39,890 nucleotides of DNA from Bacteroidota bacterium (lineage in GTDB: Bacteria; Bacteroidota; Bacteroidia; Bacteroidales; Paludibacteraceae). Position numbers and translations under genes: made by a program. Position 1 is the stretch's first letter. Every line of letters starts with the position of its first letter. Where the stretch lies: positions 1-39,890 of the forward strand of contig JAEWUM010000001.1 in assembly GCA_023459355.1 (NCBI GenBank), read 5' to 3'. The notes under the pieces are model-generated. The model saw nothing but the letters and a program-made list of their open reading frames with translations. It ran no database searches and was not told where the DNA came from. Below, one piece after another: positions 8,774 to 17,962 of the stretch.

Positions 8774-10168
8774 TTATCTGCAAATTGTTGATTCACCAAT
8801 CCAACCACCCACATAGAATGATTTTCCATCCTGCAATTCAGGTTTAAAGAAAATATCTTCCTTTGATGGGAAATGACGACTGTAGGTCGCAATCAGTTTA
8901 TCCACATCTTCAGCTAATGACGGATCAACTTGTTTGGCTCTTACCAGTCTGTCAACAGCAACCCAGTAAACCGTTTTTGAAAGCACAGGATCGTCAAAAA
9001 TTCCCTTAGCGCCGGCATAAGCCAGACCTATAATCATGTGCGCCTTTCCGTTTGCAGAATTGAATTCAAGCGAGTTAAGCGCATGTGTTTTCGTACGGGG
9101 ATAATTGCCCAGCTTCGAATAATAGATCTGTGCAATGGTATATTGATAATCTGCCTTATCAGCATTCACTTCACTCAAACGGGTCGCTTCTTCGTAATAA
9201 TTGATTGCCTGCTGATACTTCTCCTGATTGAAAGACATTCCGGCAAGGGCATTTGCCGATTCGGCAGAAGGTTGGATTTTATGTGCCATTACCGCTGCAT
9301 CGAAATATACTTTCGAATCGACACATCTTACTCTTCTGAAGAAAGATATAATTTTATTCAGATAAGCTAAATCGTTGCTGTTTTGACCAATTTTATCCTT
9401 ATACAGGTTATCAAGTGTTGTACAATCTGCAGCTCCACTCTGAGCAAAAACGATATCCAGCCCGTTTTTATACTGAGCTGCCAGTTCTGCATTGGTGCTT
9501 TCTGAACTATTGATGATGCTTTCAAGGATTTCATTGGCTTTGAGGTAGTCAGCAATGTATTTCTCTCCGTGGTTTTTATCTGTAGCATAGATTTTATCCG
9601 ATAAAACCACAAACTGACGGACAACTTCGATTTCGGCATTGGCACCCAGACCATCGATTGATTCTTCCATCCACTGATAAGCAGGTCTTTTCAGCTCGTC
9701 ATTTTTAGCATAAACCACATAATCCAACGCTTTCAATCCTTTAATCCATGGAGTAGGATAACGCTGATCATCACCGAAATATTTCATGCGCTGATCGAAC
9801 ATAAACATCAGTCTTTCAAACAGTTTCTGATACGTTGCCTCATCCTTTGCCTGACTCAGTTGCCAGTGTAAAATGTTACGACCATGCGTATAAACGGCAC
9901 GGTTGGCATTCGGGCAATTGTCAAACACCTGATTCCACGAATTTACGGCATCGGCATATTGTTTGTTTTTTGCCGATTCATTAAACAAACTGAGGTTAAC
10001 CAGACACTCTTCTGTTACAACAGGCACTTCGGGCTGCTCGGCTGGTTGTGGTGCCACCACTTCTGTTTGCGGAGCCACTTCTTCTTTAGCGGCTTTCTTA
10101 GATTTTCTCTGAGCATAACAGTTCGTTAAAACAACAATGCTCAACATCAATACAATTAGCTTTTTCAT
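8774..10168 (-). CDS. Periplasmic TPR-repeat protein
   Basis: 464 residues with the signal peptide MKKLIVLMLSIVVLTNCYAQ. The LTNC string is a poor lipobox (Asn before Cys), so cleavage after YAQ is also possible. A Lys/Ala/Glu/Pro-rich linker covers residues 21-55. Helical repeats follow, best seen at about 300-380: SAESANALAGMSFNQEKYQQAINYYEEATRLSE and its neighbours have TPR spacing of A, G, Y and A. This kind of gene usually lies between lptC and the beta-barrel gene near coaX in Bacteroidales, and an envelope assembly role is inferred from that context only. Confidence 0.8.
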   Translation of the reverse strand: MKKLIVLMLSIVVLTNCYAQRKSKKAAKEEVAPQTEVVAPQPAEQPEVPVVTEECLVNLSLFNESAKNKQYADAVNSWNQVFDNCPNANRAVYTHGRNILHWQLSQAKDEATYQKLFERLMFMFDQRMKYFGDDQRYPTPWIKGLKALDYVVYAKNDELKRPAYQWMEESIDGLGANAEIEVVRQFVVLSDKIYATDKNHGEKYIADYLKANEILESIINSSESTNAELAAQYKNGLDIVFAQSGAADCTTLDNLYKDKIGQNSNDLAYLNKIISFFRRVRCVDSKVYFDAAVMAHKIQPSAESANALAGMSFNQEKYQQAINYYEEATRLSEVNADKADYQYTIAQIYYSKLGNYPRTKTHALNSLEFNSANGKAHMIIGLAYAGAKGIFDDPVLSKTVYWVAVDRLVRAKQVDPSLAEDVDKLIATYSRHFPSKEDIFFKPELQDGKSFYVGGWIGESTICR

Positions 10169-10192
10169 ACAATTATTTTATTTCTCAGATTT

Positions 10193-11449
10193 TTATAATT
10201 TTCTTTTAAAGAACCAGTTTTCATTGAAGGTCGCGTTCAGTGTAAATTTAAAATAATCCTCTCTGAATACGCTCCTTTCTCCCGACTTTCCATATTCGAA
10301 GGAAGCATTCAGCATGGTACTACTGGTACGCAATGGCAACCCTACGCCAAAAGTTATACCAAAGTTTTTAACCGGGTTCGTACCGGGAATTTTATAATAA
10401 GGATCATGCAGGTTTAATCCGGCACGATAGCGTACCCTGTCGGTATAATTATTTCCCCTAGGATCGGGAATATATTCCACACCCACAGCCATTTTGGTTC
10501 TGTTGCTTAAACTGTCAGTCTTACCAAAAAACAGTGCATCACCCCATTGTTGCATCGAATAATCGGCAGACAAGGTAAGTTTCTTGTTGAAAGTGTAATT
10601 CAACCCGACTCCAAACATTTGGGGCAATTCAAAATGATGTCCATAAGTAATTGTATCTGTAGGAATAGCCAGATTATACTGAATAAACTTACCATTAAAC
10701 GGAGCCTTATTCTCATAAATCAATCCCAATGTCACATCGTGCTTATCTTTGAAAGTATGAAAAAACTGCACTCCATATCTAAATCTGAAGTTACTTACCG
10801 AGATTGCATTGTTTTGAATGGAGGTGGAAGAACTGAATCCGTCATTAGAAAACGCGATTGCACGGCTGTTTGTAACATCTCCGAACATATAATACGCATT
10901 CAATCCCAGTGAAACGTGATTGAACAATTTCAATCCGATTCCGGAGTAAACCTGACTGATACCGCCTGTACCCGTATATTTCCGGGTATAATAAGCATAA
11001 GCGGGATTTGAATTATTTCCCGGTATCAACACAGAATCAGCATCATGAAAATCATATCCCGAGAAAGAATAAGGCAACATACCGGCACTGAAACCCAACC
11101 ATTTGGTAATCGGAAATTGTAAATTCACATATTCCAGATTCGAATTAAAACTTGTTTTCCTTCCATTCGGATCGGAGAACCTCGAAAACAAACCGGTCAG
11201 TCCGACATCAAACATGAAAGTGGTAGAATCCACCGCGCTGTAAGATGCAGGATTGACTGCATTTATTAAACTCCCGTTTCTCATCCCAATAGCAGTTCCC
11301 CCCATGGCACGTTGTTCCGCGGAATTAACATCCACCAGTTCTCCATAACCGTATCGCGTATAGGGCGAATTAGTATTATTCTGGCCAACAGACAATTGAA
11401 CAAAGAAAAGTAGGGAAACCAATAAAACCGCTTGTATTTTATTTAACAT
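10193..11449 (-). CDS. Outer-membrane beta-barrel protein next to coaX
   Basis: 418 residues. The signal peptide MLNKIQAVLLVSLLFFVQLSVG is followed by QNNTNSPYTRYGYGEL. That opening, with RAMGGTAIGMRNGSLINAVNPASYSAVDS, is characteristic of Bacteroidota PorV/FadL-like barrel proteins that precede a TPR gene. Repeated amphipathic strands (FRYGVQFFHTFKDKHDVTLG, MFGVGLNYTFNKKLTLSADY) and the C-terminus FTLNATFNENWFFKRKL support a barrel. It overlaps the 3' end of coaX by 11 bases, suggesting translational coupling. The exact function is not known. Confidence 0.8.
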   Translation of the reverse strand: MLNKIQAVLLVSLLFFVQLSVGQNNTNSPYTRYGYGELVDVNSAEQRAMGGTAIGMRNGSLINAVNPASYSAVDSTTFMFDVGLTGLFSRFSDPNGRKTSFNSNLEYVNLQFPITKWLGFSAGMLPYSFSGYDFHDADSVLIPGNNSNPAYAYYTRKYTGTGGISQVYSGIGLKLFNHVSLGLNAYYMFGDVTNSRAIAFSNDGFSSSTSIQNNAISVSNFRFRYGVQFFHTFKDKHDVTLGLIYENKAPFNGKFIQYNLAIPTDTITYGHHFELPQMFGVGLNYTFNKKLTLSADYSMQQWGDALFFGKTDSLSNRTKMAVGVEYIPDPRGNNYTDRVRYRAGLNLHDPYYKIPGTNPVKNFGITFGVGLPLRTSSTMLNASFEYGKSGERSVFREDYFKFTLNATFNENWFFKRKL

Positions 11450-12167
11450 TATATTGTAATATTCGATTGAGTCCTGTTAATACTAAATTTTTATCTGCAA
11501 AGATGCGACTTTTTAACTTGTTATCAAAGAGAACGGCACTGCCTCCTGTTAAAAATACTGAAAGTTTAGGATATTTTAGCATAAGCCGTTCGACATACCC
11601 ATCTATCTCTAACACAATACCATACAAAACACCAGCCTGGATGGCAGATTGCGTATCTTTACCCAGAAAATCCACGTTGGTATCAATTTTAACTAACGGG
11701 AGTTTTTGTGTAAAAGTATGCAGTGCTTTTAGCCTCATCTCTACACCCGGAGCGATATTACCTCCGTGGTAAACACCTGATGCGTCAATAAAATCATATG
11801 TGACAGCTGTACCGGCGTCAACAACCAGAATATCCGTATCGGGTTGTAAGAAAGCAGCTCCCACTACCGCAGCCAACCTGTCCTTACCCAGTGTGCCGGG
11901 CGTTTGATACGTATTTTGAATCGGTAGCGGCGTCAGATGGCTCAGGCTGATAAAATGCGCACAAGTTTGTCGCAGCAATTGCTCCCATGCCGAGTTTACC
12001 TTAAGCACACTGGACAGTATGGCTTTATCAACCTGGAAATCATAGAGTATGCCGTTTATCTCATGTTCGCATTCCATTTGATCAAAAGTAGCTTCATATA
12101 CCATATTATTACTGTCGAAAACAGCAATCTTGGTGCGTGAATTTCCCTGATCAATGCAAAGGTTCAT
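11439..12167 (-). CDS. coaX: Type III pantothenate kinase
   Basis: 242 residues, slightly shorter than the usual 250-260. It phosphorylates pantothenate in the first step of coenzyme A synthesis and belongs to the ASKHA fold. Phosphate-1 motif MNLCIDQGNSRTKIAVFD has the catalytic Asp6. GTLGKDRLAAVVGA is the GxDR pantothenate-binding motif. LVVDAGTAVTYDFID is the second phosphate motif and GGNIAPGVEMRLKALH the downstream loop. It starts 12 bases after hisG and its stop overlaps the next gene. No type I or II kinase is in the window. Confidence 0.95.
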   Translation of the reverse strand: MNLCIDQGNSRTKIAVFDSNNMVYEATFDQMECEHEINGILYDFQVDKAILSSVLKVNSAWEQLLRQTCAHFISLSHLTPLPIQNTYQTPGTLGKDRLAAVVGAAFLQPDTDILVVDAGTAVTYDFIDASGVYHGGNIAPGVEMRLKALHTFTQKLPLVKIDTNVDFLGKDTQSAIQAGVLYGIVLEIDGYVERLMLKYPKLSVFLTGGSAVLFDNKLKSRIFADKNLVLTGLNRILQYNVK

Positions 12168-12179
12168 GACGATAAAATA

Positions 12180-13034
12180 CTACAAAATCATTTTTTCTAT
12201 CGGCACAACGAGAATCCCTTCAGCTCCCAGGTTTTTCAGTTTACCGATGATATCCCAGAATTCTTTTTCACTGATTACGGCATGCAGCGAACTCCAGCCT
12301 TCTTTTGCCAGTGGCAGGATGGTCGGACTTTTCATACCGGGCAGCACTTCGGTTATCTGTTTTATATTTTCCGAAGGTACATTCATCAGCACATATTTTT
12401 TATCCTCAGCCAGTTGAACCGCTTCGATTCTGAACAATAACTCATCGAGGATTTGCTGTTTTTCTTTTGAAAGTGCGGGATGCTGAATAAGTACAGCTTC
12501 CGACTTCATCAAGACCTCCACTTCCTTCAGGTGATTGGTCACCAGGGTACTACCAGAGCTAACGATATCGAAAATGGCATCGGCCAATCCAATGCCCGGA
12601 GCCACTTCAACCGAGCCGGTAATCACGTGCACATCAGCCTTAACCTTACGTTCACTCAGATAGTCTTTTAAAATCTCCGGGTAAGAAGTAGCTACCACCT
12701 TACCATTAAACCATTGAATACCGGGATATTCAATTTCTTTGGGAATGGCCAATGACAAACGGCATTTGCTGAATCCCAGGCGTTTGGTAATAACGGCATT
12801 TTTCTTTTTTTCTGCAAATTCATTTTCGCCTACGATTCCTACATCCGCAACGCCATCGGCAACCGACTGGGGAATATCATCGTCACGCAGAAAAAGGACT
12901 TCCAGCGGAAAGTTCCGGGCCGGAACCAACAACAACCTTTTTCCCGATTCCAGCTTAACACCTGTCTCACCCAGCAACGCCATCGTTTCTTCAAACAAAC
13001 GCCCCTTAGCCTGTACTGCAATTCTTAATAACAT
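12180..13034 (-). CDS. hisG: ATP phosphoribosyltransferase, long form
   Basis: 284 residues. It condenses ATP and PRPP in the first step of histidine synthesis. The length and the C-terminal domain (from about residue 210 to the end, VLMNVPSENIKQITEVLPGMKSP-type sequence) mark the long, HisZ-independent form with a regulatory histidine-binding ACT-like domain. RIAVQAKGRL at the N-terminus and SVEVAPGIGLADAIFDIVSS (PRPP loop near residues 140-160) fit. The usual companions hisD, hisC and hisB are not adjacent; coaX follows at 12 bases. A -7-like box lies 23 nt upstream of the ATG. Confidence 0.95.
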   Translation of the reverse strand: MLLRIAVQAKGRLFEETMALLGETGVKLESGKRLLLVPARNFPLEVLFLRDDDIPQSVADGVADVGIVGENEFAEKKKNAVITKRLGFSKCRLSLAIPKEIEYPGIQWFNGKVVATSYPEILKDYLSERKVKADVHVITGSVEVAPGIGLADAIFDIVSSGSTLVTNHLKEVEVLMKSEAVLIQHPALSKEKQQILDELLFRIEAVQLAEDKKYVLMNVPSENIKQITEVLPGMKSPTILPLAKEGWSSLHAVISEKEFWDIIGKLKNLGAEGILVVPIEKMIL

Positions 13035-13056
13035 GTCGATATTTTTTTATGGAATG

Positions 13057-13064
13057 CAAAAATA
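13057..13064 (-). promoter_or_regulatory. -7 box for hisG run
   Basis: CAAAAATA on the plus strand is TATTTTTG on the minus strand, matching TAnnTTTG, 23 nt before the hisG ATG. A CAAA (minus TTTG) lies at 13092-13095, but its 27-nt spacing is longer than ideal. It could drive the whole hisG-coaX-envelope run. Confidence 0.4.
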
Positions 13065-13092
13065 CAAAAAAATCGCTTATATCAGTAAAAAC

Positions 13093-13120
13093 AAAAAAAG
13101 TCCGTTAAAATAACGGACTT
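13093..13120 (-). terminator. Rho-independent terminator after small lipoprotein
   Basis: A 10-bp perfect stem (AAGTCCGTTA at 13098-13107 with TAACGGACTT at 13111-13120) has a 3-nt loop and a T-tract on the minus strand at 13097-13093. It lies 22 bases after the stop of the small lipoprotein gene and insulates it from hisG. Confidence 0.85.
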
Positions 13121-13141
13121 CCTTTGTTCTTTTAGCGAGAA

Positions 13142-13324
13142 TTACTGTTGAGCAGGAGTTTCAGCAGCAGCTTCAACTACAGTTGTATCAACAACAGCAG
13201 CAGTGTCAACAACTACTTCTTCTACAGCTACAGTATCAACAGCTTCTTCTGTAGTTTCAGCAGCTTTAGGTGCACATGCAGCGAATACTGCGGCAACAGC
13301 AAAAAATAAAATTACTTTTTTCAT
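13142..13324 (-). CDS. Small acidic lipoprotein
   Basis: 60 residues from the ATG at 13324. MKKVILFFAVAAVFAAC is a lipoprotein signal with lipobox VFAAC. The mature part is almost wholly Ala, Val, Thr, Glu and Asp (TTEEAVDTVAVEEVV, VDTAAVVDTTVVEAAAET) with no aromatic residue, and looks disordered. The open frame continues upstream to 13459, but that extension is Lys-rich, overlaps the neighbouring gene's stop and would bury the signal, so it is rejected. The gene has its own promoter-like box and terminator, so it is probably monocistronic. No function is known to me. Confidence 0.8.
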   Translation of the reverse strand: MKKVILFFAVAAVFAACAPKAAETTEEAVDTVAVEEVVVDTAAVVDTTVVEAAAETPAQQ

Positions 13325-13377
13325 TTTAAAAATCTTTTTAAAAATTCGACATATTAGTTTGCAATTCAAAATCGATG

Positions 13378-13385
13378 CAAAATTA
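13378..13385 (-). promoter_or_regulatory. -7 box for small lipoprotein
   Basis: CAAAATTA (minus strand TAATTTTG) fits TAnnTTTG and lies about 53 nt upstream of the ATG at 13324, in a very A/T-rich leader. Confidence 0.4.
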
Positions 13386-13455
13386 CATCTATTTTTTATA
13401 TTGGAAAAACTTTTTGAATGTTTTTTTTTATTTTTTTTCAACTTTTTTTCACAAT

Positions 13456-15192
13456 TCACACAACAGACTGACTATCAACACCCTGTGCTTTACTGAAAGC
13501 AGTGGCATATAAATATCTTTTGATGCTTTTTTTCGGGGTTTTCTCAAATTCATTGGGATATAAGTGAATTTTAGCGATAGATTCATACGAAGCCACGATA
13601 CTATTCAACGCTACCCTGTTTTCTTCCATCACCTTTTCCAATTGTTTTTGATCCAGTTTTTCGAGATCAACGGCCTCATAATCCGGATAAACCAACGCAT
13701 GCAAACGACCGTTATTTTCAACGACCAGGCTCTCCATGACGAAAGGCATGTTATTCAATTTAGCCTCAATTTCTTCAGGATAGATATTTTGTCCGCTCGG
13801 GCCCAAAATCATGCTTTTACTCCTGCCTCTGATAAAAATGGTCCCATCTGCTTCTATCATTCCCAAATCGCCGGTATGCAACCAACCTTCGTCATCGATA
13901 ATGCTATCGGTAGCTTCCTGGTTTTTAAAATAGCCATTCATCAGGTTCTCACCTCTTACACATATTTCACCGATTCCTGTATTAGGATCGGCATCCATAA
14001 TTTTGGCTTCCATCTGCGGAATGACAGCTCCGGCAGATTTTACCTTAAACTGATCGGCCGGAGTAAAACTGATTAACGGAGCGCATTCGGTCATACCATA
14101 GCCTACCGTGTAAGGGAATTTGATTTTCTGCAGGAACTCTTCCACCTCGGCATTCATAGGAGCGCCTCCACAGACCAACTGGGCAAATTCACCTCCGAAG
14201 GCATGTATCAATTTCTTACGGATAGTGGATAGAATCGTTTGATCAAGGAAGGGAAGTCTCAACACCCAGCGAATGGTCGGTTTGGCAATCAATGGCTGAA
14301 TCTGTTTCTTGTAAATTTTCTCGATGATAAGCGGGACAAGGAATATTACGTTCGGTTTGACTTCGGCAAAAGCTGTCAGCAAAATTTTTGGCGAGGGCAC
14401 TTTACCGATAAAATGCACATGGCATCCCCGGCAGGTCGCAGTCAGGAAATCGAAAGCACAACCATAAGCATGTGCCAACGGTAAAAACGAGATAATTTTG
14501 TATCCTTCCTGAATAATGCCTGTCCCAATAGCAAAAACAATATTGCCGGCGAGGGCATTTCCACTGGTCATAACCCCCTTACTGAAACCTGTTGTGCCCG
14601 ACGTATAGTTAATCGATACCAGTTCGGCATTTGATTTATCGACAAAACGTACATGATCTTTGTGGAAACCATGCGGATACTTCGAACGGAACAAGGTATT
14701 GATAACTTCCGGCTTCACCTGATTTCGCTCAATGACCGGTGCAAAATCATTTTGATCTTCTTCTTTTCTATCGATGATGGTGATGCAGTTGAAATCGGTG
14801 AGTGAAAAAACAGCCTTAACCGTAGTCAGCTTCTCTTCTTCCAGATTTTCCCAGATATTATCACTGGTAAACAGCAATTTCGACTCGGAATGGTTGGTGA
14901 TATGATGCACGTCATTGGCGTTAAAATCCTGTAGAATAGGAACAATAACGGCTCCGTAAGTCACAGAAGCTACATAGGTAATTGCCCAATTGGCATTATT
15001 CCTGCCTATCAACGCGATTTTATCAAATGGCTGAATGTTGCATTGTTCGAACAAGATGTGCAACTTAGCCACCCGGTTGGCCACATCTGCATAAGTCAGG
15101 GTGATGTTCTCCCCATAATTACTGTAAGCAGGCATGTCCCAATACTTACGGAAAGCATCTTCAAAAAGACGGATAAAATTTTCTTTTATCAT
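13456..15192 (-). CDS. AMP-dependent acyl-CoA synthetase / ligase
   Basis: 578 residues. It activates a carboxylic acid, probably a long-chain fatty acid, to an acyl-AMP and then an acyl-CoA. The phosphate loop INYTSGTTGFSKG is at about 194-206, the A5 motif is YGMTECAPLISF, the A7 motif GWLHTGDLGMIEADG, and the A8 hinge RGRSKSMILGPSGQNIYPEE. The A10 lysine region is FEKTPKKSIKRYLY near the C-terminus. There is no signal peptide, so it is cytosolic or membrane-associated. The substrate is not decidable from sequence. It is transcribed away from pheT. Confidence 0.88.
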   Translation of the reverse strand: MIKENFIRLFEDAFRKYWDMPAYSNYGENITLTYADVANRVAKLHILFEQCNIQPFDKIALIGRNNANWAITYVASVTYGAVIVPILQDFNANDVHHITNHSESKLLFTSDNIWENLEEEKLTTVKAVFSLTDFNCITIIDRKEEDQNDFAPVIERNQVKPEVINTLFRSKYPHGFHKDHVRFVDKSNAELVSINYTSGTTGFSKGVMTSGNALAGNIVFAIGTGIIQEGYKIISFLPLAHAYGCAFDFLTATCRGCHVHFIGKVPSPKILLTAFAEVKPNVIFLVPLIIEKIYKKQIQPLIAKPTIRWVLRLPFLDQTILSTIRKKLIHAFGGEFAQLVCGGAPMNAEVEEFLQKIKFPYTVGYGMTECAPLISFTPADQFKVKSAGAVIPQMEAKIMDADPNTGIGEICVRGENLMNGYFKNQEATDSIIDDEGWLHTGDLGMIEADGTIFIRGRSKSMILGPSGQNIYPEEIEAKLNNMPFVMESLVVENNGRLHALVYPDYEAVDLEKLDQKQLEKVMEENRVALNSIVASYESIAKIHLYPNEFEKTPKKSIKRYLYATAFSKAQGVDSQSVV

Positions 15193-15358
15193 GATATTTT
15201 GATTTTAATATTTCAGTTACCTAATTCATTCAGAACCACAAAAGGCACAAAAGACAAACTAAGAAACCACAAAAGTGACAAATTAAACCTTTAAATTTTA
15301 AATCTTTAAACACAAATTTTCCACTACACACTATCGACTAATTAGACATTGTCGGCTG

Positions 15359-15388
15359 CAAAAATAATTATTTTTTGCACACTTCAAA
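15359..15388 (-). promoter_or_regulatory. Promoter for acyl-CoA ligase
   Basis: On the minus strand TTTG (plus CAAA 15385-15388), an 18-nt spacer and TATTTTTG (plus CAAAAATA 15359-15366) match the Bacteroidota -33/-7 pair well. The leader to the ATG at 15192 would be about 160 nt. Confidence 0.5.
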
Positions 15389-15462
15389 ACTATATGTGAA
15401 TTTTTCAAGTAATTCAACCGACAGTTTTCCCCTTTCCGCTTTCACTTTTCCGCTAATTTCCT

Positions 15463-15470
15463 TATCTTTG
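15463..15470 (+). promoter_or_regulatory. -7 box for pheT
   Basis: TATCTTTG fits TAnnTTTG and ends 26 nt before the pheT ATG. No clear -33 element is seen. Confidence 0.4.
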
Positions 15471-15496
15471 CCGGTCAATAAAAAATACATCCCGTC

Positions 15497-17956
15497 ATGA
15501 ATATTTCATATAATTGGTTAAAGCAATACATCAATATTGATCTCCCGGCAGAAGAAACCGGCAAAATACTGACCTCCATCGGACTGGAAGTCGGAGGTGT
15601 TGAAAAAGTTCAAACTGTCAAAGGTGGATTAGAAGGACTTGTAATAGGAGAAGTCCTGACCTGCGATAAGCATGAAAATTCAGATCATTTGCATGTAACC
15701 ACGGTAAACATTGGTTCCGGCGAACCTTTACAGGTCGTATGCGGTGCACCCAACGTAGCTGCCGGTCAGAAAGTTGTTTTCGCCACTATCGGCACTGTAC
15801 TCTATGCCGGAGAAGAAAGCTTTACCATCAAACGTTCTAAAATAAGGGGCGTTGAATCATTCGGGATGATTTGCGCGGAAGATGAAATCGGGTTGGGTAC
15901 CAGTCACGCCGGTATTATCGTATTACCGGAAAACGCCCCGGTGGGCATGCCGGCGAAAGAATATTACGGTATCGAAGATGATTATCTGATTGAAGTGGAT
16001 ATCACACCGAACCGGATTGATGCCGCTTCTCATTTCGGCGTGGCACGTGACCTGACAGCTTATTTCTCCTTCAGAAATCCGGAAATCAAACTGAATAAGC
16101 CTGCAGTCGACAATTTTAACGTACAGAACACCAATCTCAGCATTCCGGTTAGTGTCGAAGCTCCTGAAGCTTGTCCCCGTTACTCCGCAGTCACCATTTC
16201 GAATGTAAAAGTAACCGAATCGCCCAAATGGCTGAAAGATAAATTACAGATTATCGGGTTACGACCTATTAATAATATTGTAGACATCACCAATTACGTC
16301 CTGCATGAAATGGGTCAGCCGCTGCATGCTTTCGATGCCGATAAAATAGGAGGAAAAAAGGTAAGGGTACGCACCCTGCCTGAGAACACACCATTCATCA
16401 GCTTAGAAGGTACAGAAAGGAAACTAAGCGCCGATGATTTGATGATTTGTGATGCCGGAGAGCCGATGTGTATCGGAGGTGTGTTTGGCGGACTGGATTC
16501 GGGTGTGACTGAAAACACGACGAATGTATTTTTAGAAAGCGCCTATTTCAACCCGGTAAGCATCCGGAAAACAGCCAGGCGGCACGGACTGAATACCGAT
16601 GCTTCCTTCCGTTTCGAAAGAGGCTGCGACCCTGCCAATACCATTTATATACTGAAACGTTGCGCCTTGCTGATACAGGAAGTGGCCGGTGGAGAAATTT
16701 CCAGCGAAATTGTTGACGTATATCCGCAGGAGGTAAAACCATTTGAAGTGGAAATTTCTCTGCAAAAAATCAATGCATTGATTGGAAAAGCCATCGGAAG
16801 AGAAAATATTGAAACGATACTGACGGCGCTGGAAATGAAAATCGTACGCAAAGACGAAAACGGATATTTGCTGCATGTGCCTTCTTATCGCGTGGATGTG
16901 CAACGTGATGTGGATGTGATAGAAGATATCCTGCGGATTTATGGTTATAACAATATTGAAATCGGTGAAACACTGAAATCGACTTTGAGTTACAGCAGTA
17001 AACCCGACAGTCATAAACTTCAAAATCTGATTGCGGAACAACTGACTGCACAGGGTTTCAATGAAATACTGAATAACTCGCTGACTAAAGGAGGATATTA
17101 CGAAGGACTTACTTCCTTTCCTGCTGAAAACAGCGTGAAAATACTGAACGCGCTCAGCAGCGATTTGAACGTGATGCGTCAGACCTTGTTGTTTGGCGGT
17201 CTCGAAAGCATCGCTTACAACATCAACCGGAAGCATGCCGACCTGAAATTATATGAATTTGGAAATTGTTATCAGTATCATGCTGAAAACAAAAAAGAAG
17301 ACGAAACCCTGGCGGCTTATAACGAAGAATTCCACCTGGGTATTTGGCTGACGGGTCAGAAACAGGCTCCATCCTGGGCGGTTGCCGAAGCCAAAACCAG
17401 CGTTTACGAACTCAAGGCTTATGTTGAAAATATCCTTGCAAGAGTTGGCGTGAACCGATCCAAACTGAGCCTGGTTGAATTTGAAGATGATTTATTGAGT
17501 GAAGCCATTGCCATTCAAACACAATCGGGCAGGAAATTGGCTATCTATGGTATTGTGGGTCCAAAAATCAGAAAGAAAGCAGACATCGAACAGGAAGTAT
17601 ATTATGCTGATTTATATTGGGAAAACATCCTGAAAGAAATCAAACGGCACCACATTCAGTTTGCCGACATTCCTAAATTCCCGGAAGTAAAAAGAGATTT
17701 GGCCATGTTGCTCGACAAAAACATCAGTTTTGCCGACATCGAGAAAACAGCCTTTGAAACGGAACGTAAGTTGCTGAAGAAAGTGAATCTGTTCGACGTG
17801 TACGAAGGAAAAAACTTAGAAGCTGGCAAGAAATCTTATGCGGTGAGCTTCATCATTCAGGATGAAACTAAAACGCTTACCGACAACCAGACTGACGCCA
17901 TCATGAAAAAGCTGCTCTCGAATTTCGAGCAGAAACTGGGCGCCAAACTCCGGTAA
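15497..17956 (+). CDS. pheT: Phenylalanine-tRNA ligase beta subunit
   Basis: 819 residues, full length for bacterial PheT. It forms the alpha2-beta2 enzyme charging tRNA-Phe with PheS. The N-terminal MNISYNWLKQYINIDLP and the EMAP-like tRNA-binding domain (about 40-155, with VVCGAPNVAAGQKVVFATIG) come first. The B3/B4 editing domain follows (ITNYVLHEMGQPLHAFDADK; RHGLNTDASFRFERGCDP), then the B5 domain and the catalytic-like core. The C-terminal ferredoxin-fold anticodon-binding domain begins at PKFPEVKRDLAMLLDK. pheS is not adjacent, as is usual in Bacteroidota. A PLP-enzyme gene begins six bases downstream. Confidence 0.97.
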   Translation: MNISYNWLKQYINIDLPAEETGKILTSIGLEVGGVEKVQTVKGGLEGLVIGEVLTCDKHENSDHLHVTTVNIGSGEPLQVVCGAPNVAAGQKVVFATIGTVLYAGEESFTIKRSKIRGVESFGMICAEDEIGLGTSHAGIIVLPENAPVGMPAKEYYGIEDDYLIEVDITPNRIDAASHFGVARDLTAYFSFRNPEIKLNKPAVDNFNVQNTNLSIPVSVEAPEACPRYSAVTISNVKVTESPKWLKDKLQIIGLRPINNIVDITNYVLHEMGQPLHAFDADKIGGKKVRVRTLPENTPFISLEGTERKLSADDLMICDAGEPMCIGGVFGGLDSGVTENTTNVFLESAYFNPVSIRKTARRHGLNTDASFRFERGCDPANTIYILKRCALLIQEVAGGEISSEIVDVYPQEVKPFEVEISLQKINALIGKAIGRENIETILTALEMKIVRKDENGYLLHVPSYRVDVQRDVDVIEDILRIYGYNNIEIGETLKSTLSYSSKPDSHKLQNLIAEQLTAQGFNEILNNSLTKGGYYEGLTSFPAENSVKILNALSSDLNVMRQTLLFGGLESIAYNINRKHADLKLYEFGNCYQYHAENKKEDETLAAYNEEFHLGIWLTGQKQAPSWAVAEAKTSVYELKAYVENILARVGVNRSKLSLVEFEDDLLSEAIAIQTQSGRKLAIYGIVGPKIRKKADIEQEVYYADLYWENILKEIKRHHIQFADIPKFPEVKRDLAMLLDKNISFADIEKTAFETERKLLKKVNLFDVYEGKNLEAGKKSYAVSFIIQDETKTLTDNQTDAIMKKLLSNFEQKLGAKLR

Positions 17957-17962
17957 AAACCA

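Larger units (their letters stand above)
15193..15496. other. Divergent intergenic region with promoters for both sides
   Basis: About 300 bases. Near the ligase lie AC-rich repeated words (CCACAAAAG at about 15236-15245 and 15267-15276), a common intergenic texture in this phylum. The right half holds promoter-like boxes for both flanking genes. No RNA gene or ORF was recognised. Confidence 0.6.

Noticed and set aside
13325..13459. N-terminal extension of the small lipoprotein
   Set aside because: It would place a Lys-rich stretch before a clear lipoprotein signal and overlaps the neighbouring ligase stop.
16532..17236. 234-codon minus-strand open frame inside pheT
   Set aside because: It lies wholly within a well-supported gene and its product looks like reverse-strand translation with no family resemblance.
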